The translations under genes and the position numbers were made by a program. Below the pieces are notes generated by a model. It saw only the letters and a list, made by a program, of their open reading frames with translations. It was not told the origin of the DNA and ran no database searches. From Nakaseomyces glabratus (lineage: Eukaryota; Ascomycota; Saccharomycetes; Saccharomycetales; Saccharomycetaceae), in NCBI RefSeq assembly GCF_010111755.1, contig NC_088963.1, positions 62,001 to 126,000 of the forward strand: a stretch of DNA of 64,000 bases, written 5' to 3'. This document shows, piece by piece, positions 48,095 to 60,400 of this stretch (position 1 is the first letter of the stretch; the number at the start of each line of letters is the position of its first letter).

Positions 48095-50532
48095 ATCAAC
48101 TTCGCAAATGACTCCGAAACTCCTACGTAGCCGATACAAGGGCAACACTGCATGTGGAAAATGTAACACTACAAAACAAACGCAATATAACGCAAAGCAC
48201 AATTTCAAAAGATACCAAAGATGACTCAAATAGGAAACACTTGTACTTTGATCTACACTGATCTTTCGCACATTGATCTTCGGCAGGACTCCACTGGCCC
48301 GCTATTGGAGCGGCGCTAACTGCAGGATTTTCCGTTTTGAAACACTTGCCATCTGCATGACCGATTTCCTCACCACCCCTGCAGCCTTTTTCTACTATCC
48401 TAACCTTTTTCATTTTTCTCTCCATGTAATACTTCTATTATTAGTTCTTTCTTTTTTATTATGTAATCCATGTATTTTTTGTACTTCATTTTAACTTCAA
48501 CGAATATCTATTTACCGGTCTAGCGCCCAACTGTATTTCTTGTAATCTCCGCGCAATATCCGCTTTCTGTCATTATATGTTGCTAAAAAAAGGAGGAGGG
48601 GTAGTTATGGGAGGGCCGGGAAACGGCTTTGCCTAATTATCTGAGAAAGTGCAGGGATTTTAAATGCATTGGTAGGCGGCTAATTGCAACAGCGGTAAGA
48701 CCGGGTCACTCCTTATTTCCATGTGCTTTTGTTGTGCGTGTGGTTCTAAACAATATATAATTGTTTCCATTACCCCAATTTCTAATCGTTGTTATATATG
48801 CAAGCGCGGCAAATTTTTTTTTTATTTTCATGTTTTGTTCAGAAGATGTCGCACAAAACTCAGACTTGAAGTTAAAAACGAGAGAATTAGCGCAGTTAGA
48901 AAAGCGCCAAATTACGGCTTTTGCTAAAATGAAAAACAGAAAAATGTATATAAGCGACATGATTTATCCCCACCTTTACCTTCGAAAGTTCGCCTCTCTA
49001 TTCTGTCGGTTAGCACCTGTTTACTTTTTTCTTTTGGTATACTCACCACTAATATGATTGATTTATATGGTTGACTATCGACATTGAAAGTATGTATAAT
49101 ACGACCCTGCCTGTATATCGTCTTAAAGATATTATCCTTTTTCTTTCGCTTCGAAGTAAGCAGTTGATGATTGCAATATCTCAAAAGGGTTTCTACTCCT
49201 ACATTGTCGAAAAATACGAGAAGTCCTATATACACATAACAAAGAATAATTAAAATCCTTAATTATCTTTGTCTCACTCCAACAATCTCCAAGAGTGTTG
49301 AAACATTAACGACCTTTAAAAACTAGTTAATAACAATAGGGCTTTAAATCAACATATATTCACCACACCTGAAACTAAGCCGGATTCATCAACTGGAAAA
49401 TATACTCCAAATACATTTTATCTTTTTATTGCTATCTTTGATAACGTAATGAAATCAATGGCCTTGTCTTAGAAGCCAAGAACGTTTAGAATTTTTGGAA
49501 ATGCACTTTATTTGTCGATTGCGCTTCCTAAATTGGATTGTAAGTTTTCTACAACAAGATAAATATTATACTGGTCCTTCTTCGGTTCCCAAAGGTGTAA
49601 ATACCAAGAAAATATCTTTATTTTTGCCCCTACCTTACCTTTGTAACTCTTTATCTCTTCATCTTCCCATTTTATGCATTCTCACAGCCCCCTGCCTTTC
49701 TCTCTCTATTTTAATATTTTTGCTGCCTAATTTCCACACTCTACAAAAATTGACCATGCAAAGATTGTTTTATCTGGAGAAAAAAATAGATAAACCTGCC
49801 AAAAAGAGCCAAAAAGAGACAAAGCAAGGTAGAGGAGGAAAAACCTATATCCTCTCGTTGGAAAGAAAAAAAAGCAGGCGAGAGGGAAAAGAGGGCCCAC
49901 AGAATACTTAATCATCATATGGTGACTTCCAAGTCTTCTCTTTGATATCCAGGTCTAGTTTCCCACTCTTTTTTTCTTGAATCCTCTTGATATAGTAGCA
50001 GTAACATCTAATCACAAAGGAAAGAAATATTAGTATCCACTTCGTCAACATTGGTGGAAATAGAAGATAAAAGAAGCTATCAACTCACAATTACTATCGG
50101 CTAATTAAAGCTGAACTCATTCCATTATACAAGCCCCGAAACATAGAAAACAAGACTTCTTGGGATCTTTAACAAAAAAGAACCTATCCAGACACTATCT
50201 TTTAGCAAAAGGCTGTTATATCGGTAGTTGAATATTGAGAGCTGATATCATCTTTTTTACTTCTTAAGTTAGGGAAGAATTGAAAAAAAAAATAGGGTAT
50301 GGCCTTTCGAATTACAACTCTGAACTCATAGATAAAAGTTATTCCTACTTATAGGAGAAGACACATATTTACATTACGAGACAGATATATTAGAAACTGA
50401 TAGGGAATTGACGTACCTGTTATTTTATCTCAATCAAGAGCCAAACTTCTCACATTAATAATCCAATTTAAATTTTCGTTCTTTCTTTATAGAGGATAAA
50501 CCATCATCATCAGAAACACTCTCCATTAACCG
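48095..50532. other. 2.4-kb intergenic region DIF1-ECM30, no convincing gene
   Basis: The longest gap in the window. The strand is pyrimidine-rich around 49610-49740, which produces a 138-codon frame (49495-49911, first ATG 49501) with a false membrane-like stretch. Two small ATG frames (48830-49057, 75 codons; 49092-49253, 53 codons) follow each other, with a TATATAAG near 48949-48956 between their starts. I recognise no protein, tRNA, snRNA or LTR here. A long ECM30 promoter/leader or an unrecognised non-coding RNA are both possible. Confidence 0.5.
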
Positions 50533-53500
50533 ATGGGGAATACGGACTCTAAACTTAATTCCCTGTATAAGGAGCATCTGTTGAAACTAGCCAGACCTGA
50601 AATCACGTCTATTGACAACTCTCAAAATGGCGTCATTTGTCTTTTCAATCCAGAATACTCTTTGAGAGAGATTATAGATCTATATAACAACAGAGGCAAC
50701 ATAACACCCGACAAGAGTTTAAAGCATACTTCTGACAATCACAGTACCTCCATTGAGGATAATCTATTCACAGACTATTACAAGAATTTCTTGAAGTTTG
50801 ACTTCCAAAAAATTGACAATTTTAATGACTTGATTTCGAAAGATGAACTGCGAACAATATACAAGAATAACAAGGAGAATTATTTAAACCTGATAAGGTT
50901 TGTTATCCTAAAAATAATACTAATACCATCAATATTTGGGAATACTCAGAATAAATCCTCTTTCAATAAACTATTCAAACAACTCCTCACATGTATTAAA
51001 ATATTAACGAAGCTAGTGCCCGTATACTTAGAAAATATTGTTAATGGTGAGAAGGATATATTATGGGACACATCCCCTGATGCCCTGTTCGGAGAACATA
51101 TCCCAGATACTGACCTAATTCCTGTATCAATGACCTCCGCCTTAAAGACTTCTTTAGATATGCCAACTGCAGATTTGGCATCCCCTCATATGGAACGTCC
51201 ACTTGGTGCTGCACTACTAGATTCTTGCCTAAATCTTCTTTTCATTGAGGATTTCACAGTCTCTTCTTCTTCTGATACTTCACAAAAGACTGGCGACCTC
51301 ACAATGATTTTGTGGGAAAATGGGATAAATACTTATGATACATCTTATTATACACAATTTGTCCACTTGGATGCAAACAGGCTGCAAATTATAGAATTAC
51401 TTTTGGCATTGGTATCAATTGATATTTACCTTCCAGTAAATTCTGACGGTTTTAAAGCCAAAGATAAGATCAAAAACAAATACCTAGATTATATGAAATA
51501 TGAAGCAAGAGAACATTCGGTTATTTGCTTAACAGCTTCAATAATAAATTTGTTTTGCAGACACTCTGCATATTATAAGCAAGAAGGCACAAATCCTTAT
51601 AAAATCATACCGAAAGAAAATAGCAGGGAAAACCCGAAGTATAGCAACAGAAATAGCTTTGATACCAATCCAGGCTCTTCCAACAATATCAACAGCCAAT
51701 GGTTACCTGAGTTAAGATCCAAATTAGTGATTTCATCATTACAATTCCTCAATGTTATGATATGTCCTGAGGAATCGAACACTAAAGTCACCAAGAAGAG
51801 AATGGTTAATACTGCTGTTTCTTACTTAGCTACTCTACAGAGGGAATTTGACTTAAAACTAATTTTGACCTCAGTAATAAGAATTTTCAAATTACCAATC
51901 GATGCAGCCATTGATGAAGATTCAAACTTATTCACATTTCCTACAGCATCATCAAGAAAAAAACATCAAAATTTATCTAATCATAGCAGAACTTCATCAT
52001 CATCTAATATAAAAAGATCGACATCTAATTCCTCTGCTACCTCTAGATACGATTCTAATCCTAATACTGTAACTGGTAGTCCAAAGTTAGCGAATATGAG
52101 AGAAAACAACACTAGTTCCTATTCATCACTACCTCCATTACCGCCTATTCTCTGTCAAAGTTTAGTATTTTTGATTAATGTCATCAAGATAAACAAACTT
52201 GTAAAAAATCAGTTTGCTGACAAGTTTGCAAGTAAATTTGTTGTGTTTGCTGTTTATTACTTAAAATATTACAACGATAACCCGGAATATTCCCTAACTG
52301 TGATACCGGTGATTAACATGCTTGCTCTCTATCTAACTTCAAAACCGTTGGTACTTTTAAAAATGCTGGATCCCTTTAATTCCAACTATTACACGAATAA
52401 AATACCTAATGCGTTTAAATTAACATCTGGAAATATTAACAATTTGACGTATAGGGACTTTACTGTGATTCAACTTTGTAACATTGCTGACTACGAAGTG
52501 AAAAACAATATCCAACCGAATCCTATTATTTATGAAACTCTTTACAACCTAATACCTATTGATCCAAAATGGTTAGCATCTGATACATCAGGTGCAGATG
52601 ACGAAGAACTCACTTTACTGTCCAGAAAAAAATCTATCAACAGCAGTGGCAATGGGTTAAAGAGCTGTGAACGTCTAAGTTATAATGCTTCATTAGCTGT
52701 GCTTCACCTGATATCTAAAATGTCAAGTAGAAATTATTTGACCACCTATTCCACTCCAAGAATAGCATCCATGGTGACATCAATACCAGCTTATGTCCTA
52801 TCACCCGGTTTTAAGCTTGATCTTCTGGCTATTCTTTTGAGAGCTGTTTCTCTTTATGTTGTCTCAAATACAGATGAAGCTATGAACTTAATATTTGCTT
52901 TCGCACGCCATAAGAGTGTAATACTGCAACTCTCAGAAGTTATGAACTCAATTGCCAAAAATTTTTCACCTACTAATACACAAATCTCAACTACTGATAA
53001 AAACATAAGGTTACGTGATTTTTACCGATTGCATGATCTATCTTACAATAACATCAACTTTAGGAAAGCATTTAATAACGATGAAGGTTTTCACAGATCG
53101 TCTTCACCAAATCTAATAAAAAGTAACAATGGAAAAAATAATGATAATAATGACTCTGACAATGATTCTATGGACATGAACAGTTCTGCATATCTCGTGT
53201 TAACCAAGCCAATTGCAAGAGAATATTCCAGTGACGATCTTCGAAATAATAATCTTACAACTAGGGAGCATGCAGGCTCTAATAATAATAATAATATTAA
53301 TAGCAGTAATGATAAAACATTGCAAGTTCTTGAGTACGTTGATTTTATTAATGACCCAATAATCTCACTTGCAAACGAGTCTGATTATTTCAAAATGAGA
53401 CCTAAATGGCCAGTAGGAATTTCAATGAAATCCAAAGTTAAGTCTTCCATGAAGAAAGATTTTGTCAGATCCTGGCAAGGGAATGATAGCATGGTATTAC

Positions 53501-54444
53501 TAGTTAAGATAGTCAAGGTGCTACTGTATGATTTTCCTGAGATTGCAACAATAAATAACTCCGAGTACTATGTACTTCTAAAAAAAATGGAGGAGTCAAA
53601 GGATCACTTTTTATCTATGATAAAGGATAACATCCCTATTTACATGAGAACTGGTAGTTCTATTCAGCACCAAAAACTTTCCATAGATGATGAATCCAAG
53701 TTTTCGACCATATGGTTTTACACGTTGTGCTGGTCTGACATATTCAACACTCATTCTAGTCCCTATAATAAATCATTAATAAATGAACTGGAGGAGGTTG
53801 AGGAAACCAATGACATTATCCCAACTATTAGTAATAATGGCAGCAATATCTTTGCAGACCCTGGCTCACCAGTTTTGGAGAGATGGAACTCCAATAGTTC
53901 GAACTTATCGCGCACCAATAGTAACAGCAGCTCTTTAATGGGGTATTTTTTCCAACAGCCACAATCTGCAAGCTCTAATAGAAGTTCTGTAGACCACACA
54001 AGCCGTTTCATCGAGAGTAAAAACGCATCGGCCCCAACTAAAAAGGCAAGTGCTCCACAAAACAGTTCCTTTTCATTATTCAAATTTTCTTGGACAGGTT
54101 TTAATAAGAATGGTAACAGCGATGATTGTGATGTAATAAAAGAGGAAGAGGAAACAACTGTTTCTCAGACAAGTACTAGAAATGGTGTTAATCAGCAAAT
54201 TTTTGTGAGCGCTTTGGATATGTCCTTACTAAAGTCTAATATATGGGTTGATACGAAAGTAAGGATGTTCATAGTCGAGAGAGAGGAAAAGGAAGAGTTT
54301 TCTCTTTTGGACATGACTTCAACATTCTTTAAGAAGTTAAAATTCAACAATTCTGCGGCGATGAGTAATTGGGAATCCAATAATATTCCGGGATCTACTC
54401 CATTAGCATCCGTTCCATTTGCCGCACGAAATCCAATGTTCTGA
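50533..54444 (+). CDS. ECM30: Hid1-family Golgi-associated protein Ecm30
   Basis: A 1303-residue protein (S. cerevisiae Ecm30: 1274), the yeast relative of metazoan HID1. It begins MGNTDSKL, a strong N-myristoylation signal shared with the family, so it is expected to sit peripherally on Golgi membranes; S. cerevisiae mutants have cell-wall and permease-sorting phenotypes. The chain is mostly helical and interrupted by low-complexity Asn/Ser tracts (about 480-530, 860-930, 1100-1160). The first 100 residues with FNPEYSLREIIDLYNNRGN are typical of the family. Order DIF1-ECM30-TSR2 is the same as YLR437C-YLR435W. Confidence 0.92.
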   Translation: MGNTDSKLNSLYKEHLLKLARPEITSIDNSQNGVICLFNPEYSLREIIDLYNNRGNITPDKSLKHTSDNHSTSIEDNLFTDYYKNFLKFDFQKIDNFNDLISKDELRTIYKNNKENYLNLIRFVILKIILIPSIFGNTQNKSSFNKLFKQLLTCIKILTKLVPVYLENIVNGEKDILWDTSPDALFGEHIPDTDLIPVSMTSALKTSLDMPTADLASPHMERPLGAALLDSCLNLLFIEDFTVSSSSDTSQKTGDLTMILWENGINTYDTSYYTQFVHLDANRLQIIELLLALVSIDIYLPVNSDGFKAKDKIKNKYLDYMKYEAREHSVICLTASIINLFCRHSAYYKQEGTNPYKIIPKENSRENPKYSNRNSFDTNPGSSNNINSQWLPELRSKLVISSLQFLNVMICPEESNTKVTKKRMVNTAVSYLATLQREFDLKLILTSVIRIFKLPIDAAIDEDSNLFTFPTASSRKKHQNLSNHSRTSSSSNIKRSTSNSSATSRYDSNPNTVTGSPKLANMRENNTSSYSSLPPLPPILCQSLVFLINVIKINKLVKNQFADKFASKFVVFAVYYLKYYNDNPEYSLTVIPVINMLALYLTSKPLVLLKMLDPFNSNYYTNKIPNAFKLTSGNINNLTYRDFTVIQLCNIADYEVKNNIQPNPIIYETLYNLIPIDPKWLASDTSGADDEELTLLSRKKSINSSGNGLKSCERLSYNASLAVLHLISKMSSRNYLTTYSTPRIASMVTSIPAYVLSPGFKLDLLAILLRAVSLYVVSNTDEAMNLIFAFARHKSVILQLSEVMNSIAKNFSPTNTQISTTDKNIRLRDFYRLHDLSYNNINFRKAFNNDEGFHRSSSPNLIKSNNGKNNDNNDSDNDSMDMNSSAYLVLTKPIAREYSSDDLRNNNLTTREHAGSNNNNNINSSNDKTLQVLEYVDFINDPIISLANESDYFKMRPKWPVGISMKSKVKSSMKKDFVRSWQGNDSMVLLVKIVKVLLYDFPEIATINNSEYYVLLKKMEESKDHFLSMIKDNIPIYMRTGSSIQHQKLSIDDESKFSTIWFYTLCWSDIFNTHSSPYNKSLINELEEVEETNDIIPTISNNGSNIFADPGSPVLERWNSNSSNLSRTNSNSSSLMGYFFQQPQSASSNRSSVDHTSRFIESKNASAPTKKASAPQNSSFSLFKFSWTGFNKNGNSDDCDVIKEEEETTVSQTSTRNGVNQQIFVSALDMSLLKSNIWVDTKVRMFIVEREEKEEFSLLDMTSTFFKKLKFNNSAAMSNWESNNIPGSTPLASVPFAARNPMF

Positions 54445-54782
54445 AATCATAGGTTGAAAACATCTCTCTATTGATATACAGGGAATGTTTGATACTTGCA
54501 CCTGCCTAAGTAACAAATTCACAGTCGCACATATAACTTCCTGGCGAAGCTCATAATCGACTAATCCAATTTTTACACTGAAATGCACATAAATAAAACG
54601 AACAACATGAGTTGATTGAACAGAGACCTAATTGTCATTATCTAATGAGTGTCTCCTATAACAAATCAATTCTAATATAGTCATGTACAGAATTTCATCA
54701 TACTATTGATATATAACATACTAAATTATTATTATAGGAATGAATGCAGATATCACCGTTAAATGATAATTTGATGGGGGTA
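54445..54782. other. Intergenic ECM30-TSR2 (convergent)
   Basis: A 338-bp AT-rich gap between convergent genes. No promoter is expected and nothing else is seen. Confidence 0.5.
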
Positions 54783-55415
54783 TCAGTTTCTTCTTTTACC
54801 TTTCTTTTGAACCAGCTCGAAACCATCATCATCTACTATTGGCTCTGATCTCGACTTATCGTTCTCCATATCCACATCAATTTCTTCGTAATGCATATGT
54901 GTGTCCTCGCCAGTAGCACCGTTCATGTATTCTTCATCTTCATCGTCTTCATCTGAGGATGATTCATCATCACCAGTGACCTTTATAACTCGTTGTGGCT
55001 TATTCTTTTCCTTGCTTTGCCATTCCAGGTAAAGTTGTTCAACAATCTGGTAGTTTTGAGCAGCACAGTCTTTATACACTTGAATTATACCAGTTGCAAT
55101 CGGTAAGGCAGAGTCATCCTCAACATTAGTATCAAATTCGTCAACCATGGCGTACAATAACGTTTCTTCTAACAGAGCTGCATCGACAATCTTTTCATTC
55201 TTGAATAAGTCCACGATAATACCGGTTATCCAATCTCTTTTCTCAGCTGATTCTGGACCACCCCATTGGTTGTCAACAGCTATATCCAGAGCATCCCACT
55301 TGTATACCATCATAGAACACCCTAGCTCAAACCTTGCCTGCTGTTTTTCATCACTGAACATCAAGTTTCCTTGACCCTGAGGAGCCTCCACATAAACTGT
55401 CTCGTCAAATTCCAT
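54783..55415 (-). CDS. TSR2: Pre-rRNA processing escortin Tsr2
   Basis: A 210-residue protein (S. cerevisiae 205). Tsr2 takes eS26 from its importin in the nucleus and delivers it to the 90S pre-ribosome, and is needed for 20S pre-rRNA processing. The family's WGG motif is at residues 51-53 (AVDNQWGGPES), in a helical domain of about 120 residues. An acidic tail (SSSDEDDEDEE, 150-165) and a basic C-terminal end (QKKGKRRN) follow. PAC- and RRPE-type sites in the divergent promoter fit its ribosome-biogenesis role. Confidence 0.97.
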   Translation of the reverse strand: MEFDETVYVEAPQGQGNLMFSDEKQQARFELGCSMMVYKWDALDIAVDNQWGGPESAEKRDWITGIIVDLFKNEKIVDAALLEETLLYAMVDEFDTNVEDDSALPIATGIIQVYKDCAAQNYQIVEQLYLEWQSKEKNKPQRVIKVTGDDESSSDEDDEDEEYMNGATGEDTHMHYEEIDVDMENDKSRSEPIVDDDGFELVQKKGKRRN

Positions 55416-55561
55416 TGTAATTTTATTTGTATTGTGTTCCCTTTCAGACTTATGTTTTAAACTTATGTTCTAAACTATACTTTCTAGGTTTGATATTATG
55501 TCACAGTTTAGCTACTTGTTTAGTCTCTTAACACTCTATAATACAGCCATTATATCTCAAG

Positions 55562-55638
55562 CTCATCGAATTTTCAATTAAGTTTTTCAATTTCATGAAA
55601 TTTTTCAGTTTTTTCCACTTTGGGAACAAGCTCATCGG
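55562..55638. promoter_or_regulatory. PAC-like and RRPE sites in the TSR2 / ATG23 divergent promoter
   Basis: CTCATCGA at 55562-55569, TGAAATTTTTCA at 55596-55607 and CTCATCGG at 55631-55638. Both PAC copies keep the CTCATCG core and differ in the last base. They are 147-223 bp from the TSR2 ATG. The shared promoter occupies 55416-55786. Confidence 0.6.
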
Positions 55639-55786
55639 AAGACTCAAAAAAGGATGGATTCCAAATAATGTAAGGGTAGTTGCCATAACAAATGCAAAAC
55701 AAAATGAACGCATCAGGCTTTGCTTGCTTGTACCTAAGGCAATAGAATAACGGCTATACATCCCCCCACCAGCTAAACCAGCTACC

Positions 55787-57109
55787 ATGCTAAACGACAT
55801 TTTAGTTGAGGTTGCAGAAAAAACCCAGTTACTGGAATCCCTGATCATACCTCATGAGAGAGCACTCACTGAGTCGGATTACTCTGATCAGTTAGAAAAC
55901 ATAAGGGCTGAAATCTCAGCGACTCTCAATAGTTTAAGCAATCTGAATGATTTACTCATATCTCATGATGGGCCGTTACGAACAGAAATCTCATCGTTAA
56001 TGGCAAGCAAATCCAAGTTGAAGAAGATCAACATGAAAGAACTTACACTTCTCAACGAACAAGAGACGTTGGAGACTCTTCGTAACGATTCTTCAAATTT
56101 GGAGTCATCAAGGCCAGGATTCACCACGCAGCAGCAGCAATCTATTACAATAGCTTCATCTTACCGCCATGAACTTCAGAAATACCTAGACTTGGTCGAT
56201 GTGGAGAAAACCTCGCTCAACACCAACAAACTGGCCGATAATTCGAAAATATCTAAAGAGGATGTAGAAAACTCCGATTTCAATTTCAATCTGAAACGTT
56301 ACGAAAAGCAGCAGTCGATATTACATAGCGCTCTGACAGTCAATGAGATAGAGATAAAGAAATTAGAAACACTGCTGAAAGAATTTAGAAAGGATAATAA
56401 CTTCATCAGAGATGAATTAAAGCTGATAAATAGTAATCTTAAATCACACGAGGATTTAATTAGTGATGAACTAAAGCAAATCGATGAATCCCGTTATGCT
56501 ATTATGCAATCAATTGGCTATAGTGGCAGGAATGAACAACAGTCGTCCATATTAGATAGCATTGTGAAATTATCAATAAAAAAGCCTGATATTCGCACAC
56601 TAATCCAGGAAAGGATCGAAGAGTATTCAAACCTATTGAATTTCATTGATATGAAGTTAAATGGACTAGATCAAATGCTACAAGAATATAAATCAAGGAA
56701 ATCTGAATGGGCAGAAAAAAGTATCCTTTGGAGCCAATGTCTTGCGCTAATATCAGAATTGGAGGTTACAGTTAGGGATCAATTATCTTCAGCACATACT
56801 GTAGGCTCAGAAATTAGTCCTGACCAAATTAAAGCACAAATAAAAAAATTCTTAACCAAGCTTAACAAATTATTAGACGAATCCGATTTAGAGGATGTTG
56901 TATATTCCCTGGTTAGAAATGAAGTTAACAGTTTGAATGTGGCCCTTGATGAAATGAATCAAATGCCTCAAATCAAAAATGATATCTCTGATAGAGAAAG
57001 CATTCATAATCCCTCATTCAAACTAATCAGCAAATCACCACCCAAAACTGGATTTAGCAGCGAGAATGTAAGTTATAAGCTGAACAACACAAATATAAAG
57101 AAAGATTAA
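55787..57109 (+). CDS. ATG23: Autophagy coiled-coil protein Atg23
   Basis: A 440-residue protein (S. cerevisiae Atg23: 453) made largely of coiled coil (about 40-95, 165-245, 270-345) with no membrane span. Atg23 is a peripheral tether that dimerises and, with Atg27, moves Atg9 vesicles to the phagophore assembly site in the Cvt pathway and bulk autophagy. The call rests on position beside SEN1 (YLR431C-YLR430W), length and coiled-coil layout. In S. cerevisiae CNA1 and IMD3 lie between TSR2 and ATG23; here they are missing. Confidence 0.86.
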   Translation: MLNDILVEVAEKTQLLESLIIPHERALTESDYSDQLENIRAEISATLNSLSNLNDLLISHDGPLRTEISSLMASKSKLKKINMKELTLLNEQETLETLRNDSSNLESSRPGFTTQQQQSITIASSYRHELQKYLDLVDVEKTSLNTNKLADNSKISKEDVENSDFNFNLKRYEKQQSILHSALTVNEIEIKKLETLLKEFRKDNNFIRDELKLINSNLKSHEDLISDELKQIDESRYAIMQSIGYSGRNEQQSSILDSIVKLSIKKPDIRTLIQERIEEYSNLLNFIDMKLNGLDQMLQEYKSRKSEWAEKSILWSQCLALISELEVTVRDQLSSAHTVGSEISPDQIKAQIKKFLTKLNKLLDESDLEDVVYSLVRNEVNSLNVALDEMNQMPQIKNDISDRESIHNPSFKLISKSPPKTGFSSENVSYKLNNTNIKKD

Positions 57110-57406
57110 CAATGTCATTATTCATTGATGCAAGGAACTTGTTGAGTGCAGGCCAGGAGCATCCTTTAATGTCAAAAACTTCTCATCCACATTTCTGCAC
57201 CTCCAAATTCAAGATGCTGGCTCATTAATCTGTGGTTTTGGAAAATTAATTATTTATCAAATGTAGATTAAATAACGTGTTATGATGTTGATGTATATGC
57301 TTTAAATGTAATGCAAAAATAATGAAATATGCAGGTTTACATAATTTTTATGAATATAACACTCCTCATATATGCGAATGACATAGCTCTGACGAAAGGA
57401 ACCAAA

Positions 57407-60400
57407 TCATGGTATTGTTTCTATAGAGTCTGAAAAACTGATATGTCTCGATTTTTTTGATTTCTTTTTATCTTCTTTCTTATCTTTCTTCGAAGCTTTA
57501 TCTTTAATATATGGAACTGCCGGCTTTGAAGGCACTTGGTTATTCTCCTTTGATCCAAATATCGAGGATTTTTTTTTTGTTCCAGATGGGTTTTCATCAT
57601 TTGCCTGTATTTTTGGCTTTTTAATTCTTTTCTTCTCAATAAATGGACTTTTGTCTTGATTATCAGCCCTTCTTTTTATTGCTATCTTTTCAATCGGTTT
57701 AAAGGCGGTAACAGGATCATAATCATCCTCCCCATCAGAGATGTCGGTAGCTTCAGAAATATTTCTATTAGAAATATCAGCATCCTTTTTATCGGCAGCC
57801 GCTGGAATTGGATGCTTTTTCTTTTCCTTTGATTTGGATTCTTTATATTTGTTCAGTGTATCCTGGGCCCTGCTATTTGAACTATTCAAAAAGCCAGAAT
57901 AGGCTTGCTGCAAACAACCTCTTCCTTCAGCGTCATCTATCAAGTGAGACCACAGTTTACTCTTTCTCAAAGACTTCTGATGACCCAAGATCCATATACT
58001 GGTTCTAGCTCTGGTTAATGCAACATTCATTCTTCTGAAATCCTTTAAAAACCCAACACCACTTTGCGAGTCATCAGCACGGACACAAGATATAATAATA
58101 ATTTCCTTTTCCTGACCTTGGAAACCATCAATCGTGTTGAAATCGACAAATTTCGTGATGGAACCTCCAAAATATCTCATAAATTCTCTCCTCATTCGTT
58201 GAATTTGCTCCTTATACGGGGATATAACTCCAATCTTGTTAGAAAAGTCAATCTTGTTATCATAAAGCCTAAATAGTTTATCGACCATCTCTATTGCAAC
58301 TTCAATTTCTTCTTTATTAGTATATGACATGGTTTTAACATTTTGAACTTGCTGACCGCTGGTTATGTCAAAAAATTTGTATGGTTTAAATGGCTCTTGC
58401 TCATGCCATATTCTTTTATTTAATGATTCCATATCAGGACCATCCATCAGGCGGCCATCATAAAATTCAGCAGAAGGAAATTTACTAATAGCGGGATGCA
58501 TACGATATTGAACATCCAAAAGAAATGGCTTTGAATTTTTTTCCATTCTTACAAACAAGGATTGATTGTACTTGAAGTTACTAGCTGCTCCAGATAAAAC
58601 AGTTGGAGGTAATTGATTTGGATCACCAACCATAATACATCTTTTACTGCCATATCGAAGTGGAATAATTGCTGATAATTCTGTACATTGACATGCTTCA
58701 TCAATAACGACAGTCTCAAATTTCATTCCCAATGTAGCTAGGACATCATGTGCTGAACCAGATAATGTCGAGCAGATAATATCACATGAGGCAAGTACCT
58801 GGGCTTGAGCATTCCGTCTATCCAGATCACGATTTCTGTAATTAATGGCATTTTTCTCTCTCATTTCATCCTTTTCACGTCCCAATTCATTGATACTTTT
58901 AGTTAGTTCCCTTATCTTCATTTGGAGATTTGCTATATCATTTGTTGACATTGAACTATCTGGAGATCCATTCTCTGCATTTAATTTATCTCTTAATTGT
59001 CTTCTTTCGGAGAGAAGTGATTGGAATTTTTTCTCAATATCAGGATTATTGGTAAATTCATAACTCTTATCCCCAAGTTTCTTGTCAACGATTTCTTCTA
59101 ATGTGACATCCTTTAATTCCGCGTTTACCACATCTGTACGACCTAATCTAATTATAGCCGGCCTAACAGTCTGTCCTTTTGTTTTGATACCACTCTTTAA
59201 ACGTAAACAGATCTCATCGACTGCTGCATTACTGGGAGCACAAATCAATATCTTTGGTTTCTTTAGCATCTGATCTAAGGTGGTAGATTTTTTATCGGTA
59301 GGTGCTTGGATGGTTCCTGTTGGTGTAGCATTTCTTAGAGATAAGAAATAACCAACTATACCTAAAATTGTCTTAGTCTTACCAGTACCAGGTGGACCTT
59401 GAATTAAAGAGAAACCACTACTAATAACAGTATTCACAATTGCTCTAGCTTGAGACTCATTCAGGAAATATTCTTGCTGAACCTTCATAATCTGTTGCTC
59501 AAATGTATTAGATGGCGGAGAAAGTTTTGCAGACAGAATTTGATTAACCAAATCATAATACTGTAAAGCCTCCAGAGTGGAATATTCTCTCTCAATTGTT
59601 GTCATTTGCATTACTTTGACTGCATTGATTTCTGCCCTATGAGTCAAATATTTGGCAAAGCTATGGTTTCTATGCACTCTCAGAGACATATCTACATTAC
59701 CACCTTTTGTCTTCTTCAGGGTTTTTACCTTAGCCAAACAAGTAAACTGCGCCTTTTTAAATTCTTCATATCTTACCTTTTGTCCTGGTGCAATATTTGG
59801 GAAATATGCTAAGACTATAAGATCGGATTCCGTTATGTTACTGTCCTGTAACATTTTTTTACTGATTGATGCATATATCTCATAGAAGTCTGAAATACTA
59901 GTTCTATTACCAATAACAATTGAAAATGGTGTGTTTTCATCTCTGTCCCTTGCAGAGCACATACCTTGCCATGATTCCAGAAGCAATAAAGGCTTCATGA
60001 CATTCTTATAATCATTAGCAGATTTAAACTCGTCTTTTATGTCACGATAGGCATCAGCACCTTTGTCATCAGGATATTCACTTATTTTTGTATAATCCCA
60101 TTGTAGTAACTGCTCATATAAAGGATTCAAATCAACGTTTAATCTCTTTCTCATATACTCTTCTTCCATTTTTGCTCTTTCAGCAGCGCTATTTATTTTT
60201 ATCGGCTTACCAGAAATATCTAATGTTTCAATACCCTTAGACTTACTTTTGGCAACAGCAAATAATTCTCTTGCAGTTTCCATATCAATGTCACTTTCAT
60301 CACTACTAGTATCATCTTCCGCAGTTTGAGATTTTGAAGGCGCTTTAGTATGAAATGCTGGTTGACTTGGAGGATGTATAACCCTATTTTGTAACAACTG

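Noticed and set aside
48830..49253. Two successive small frames as a possible split or intron-containing gene
   Set aside because: No GTATGT or TACTAAC between them and no recognised sequence; left as a finding on the gap only.
49495..49911. 138-codon frame with a hydrophobic stretch before ECM30
   Set aside because: The hydrophobic part comes from CT-rich DNA and the tail from AAG-rich DNA; no recognisable domain.
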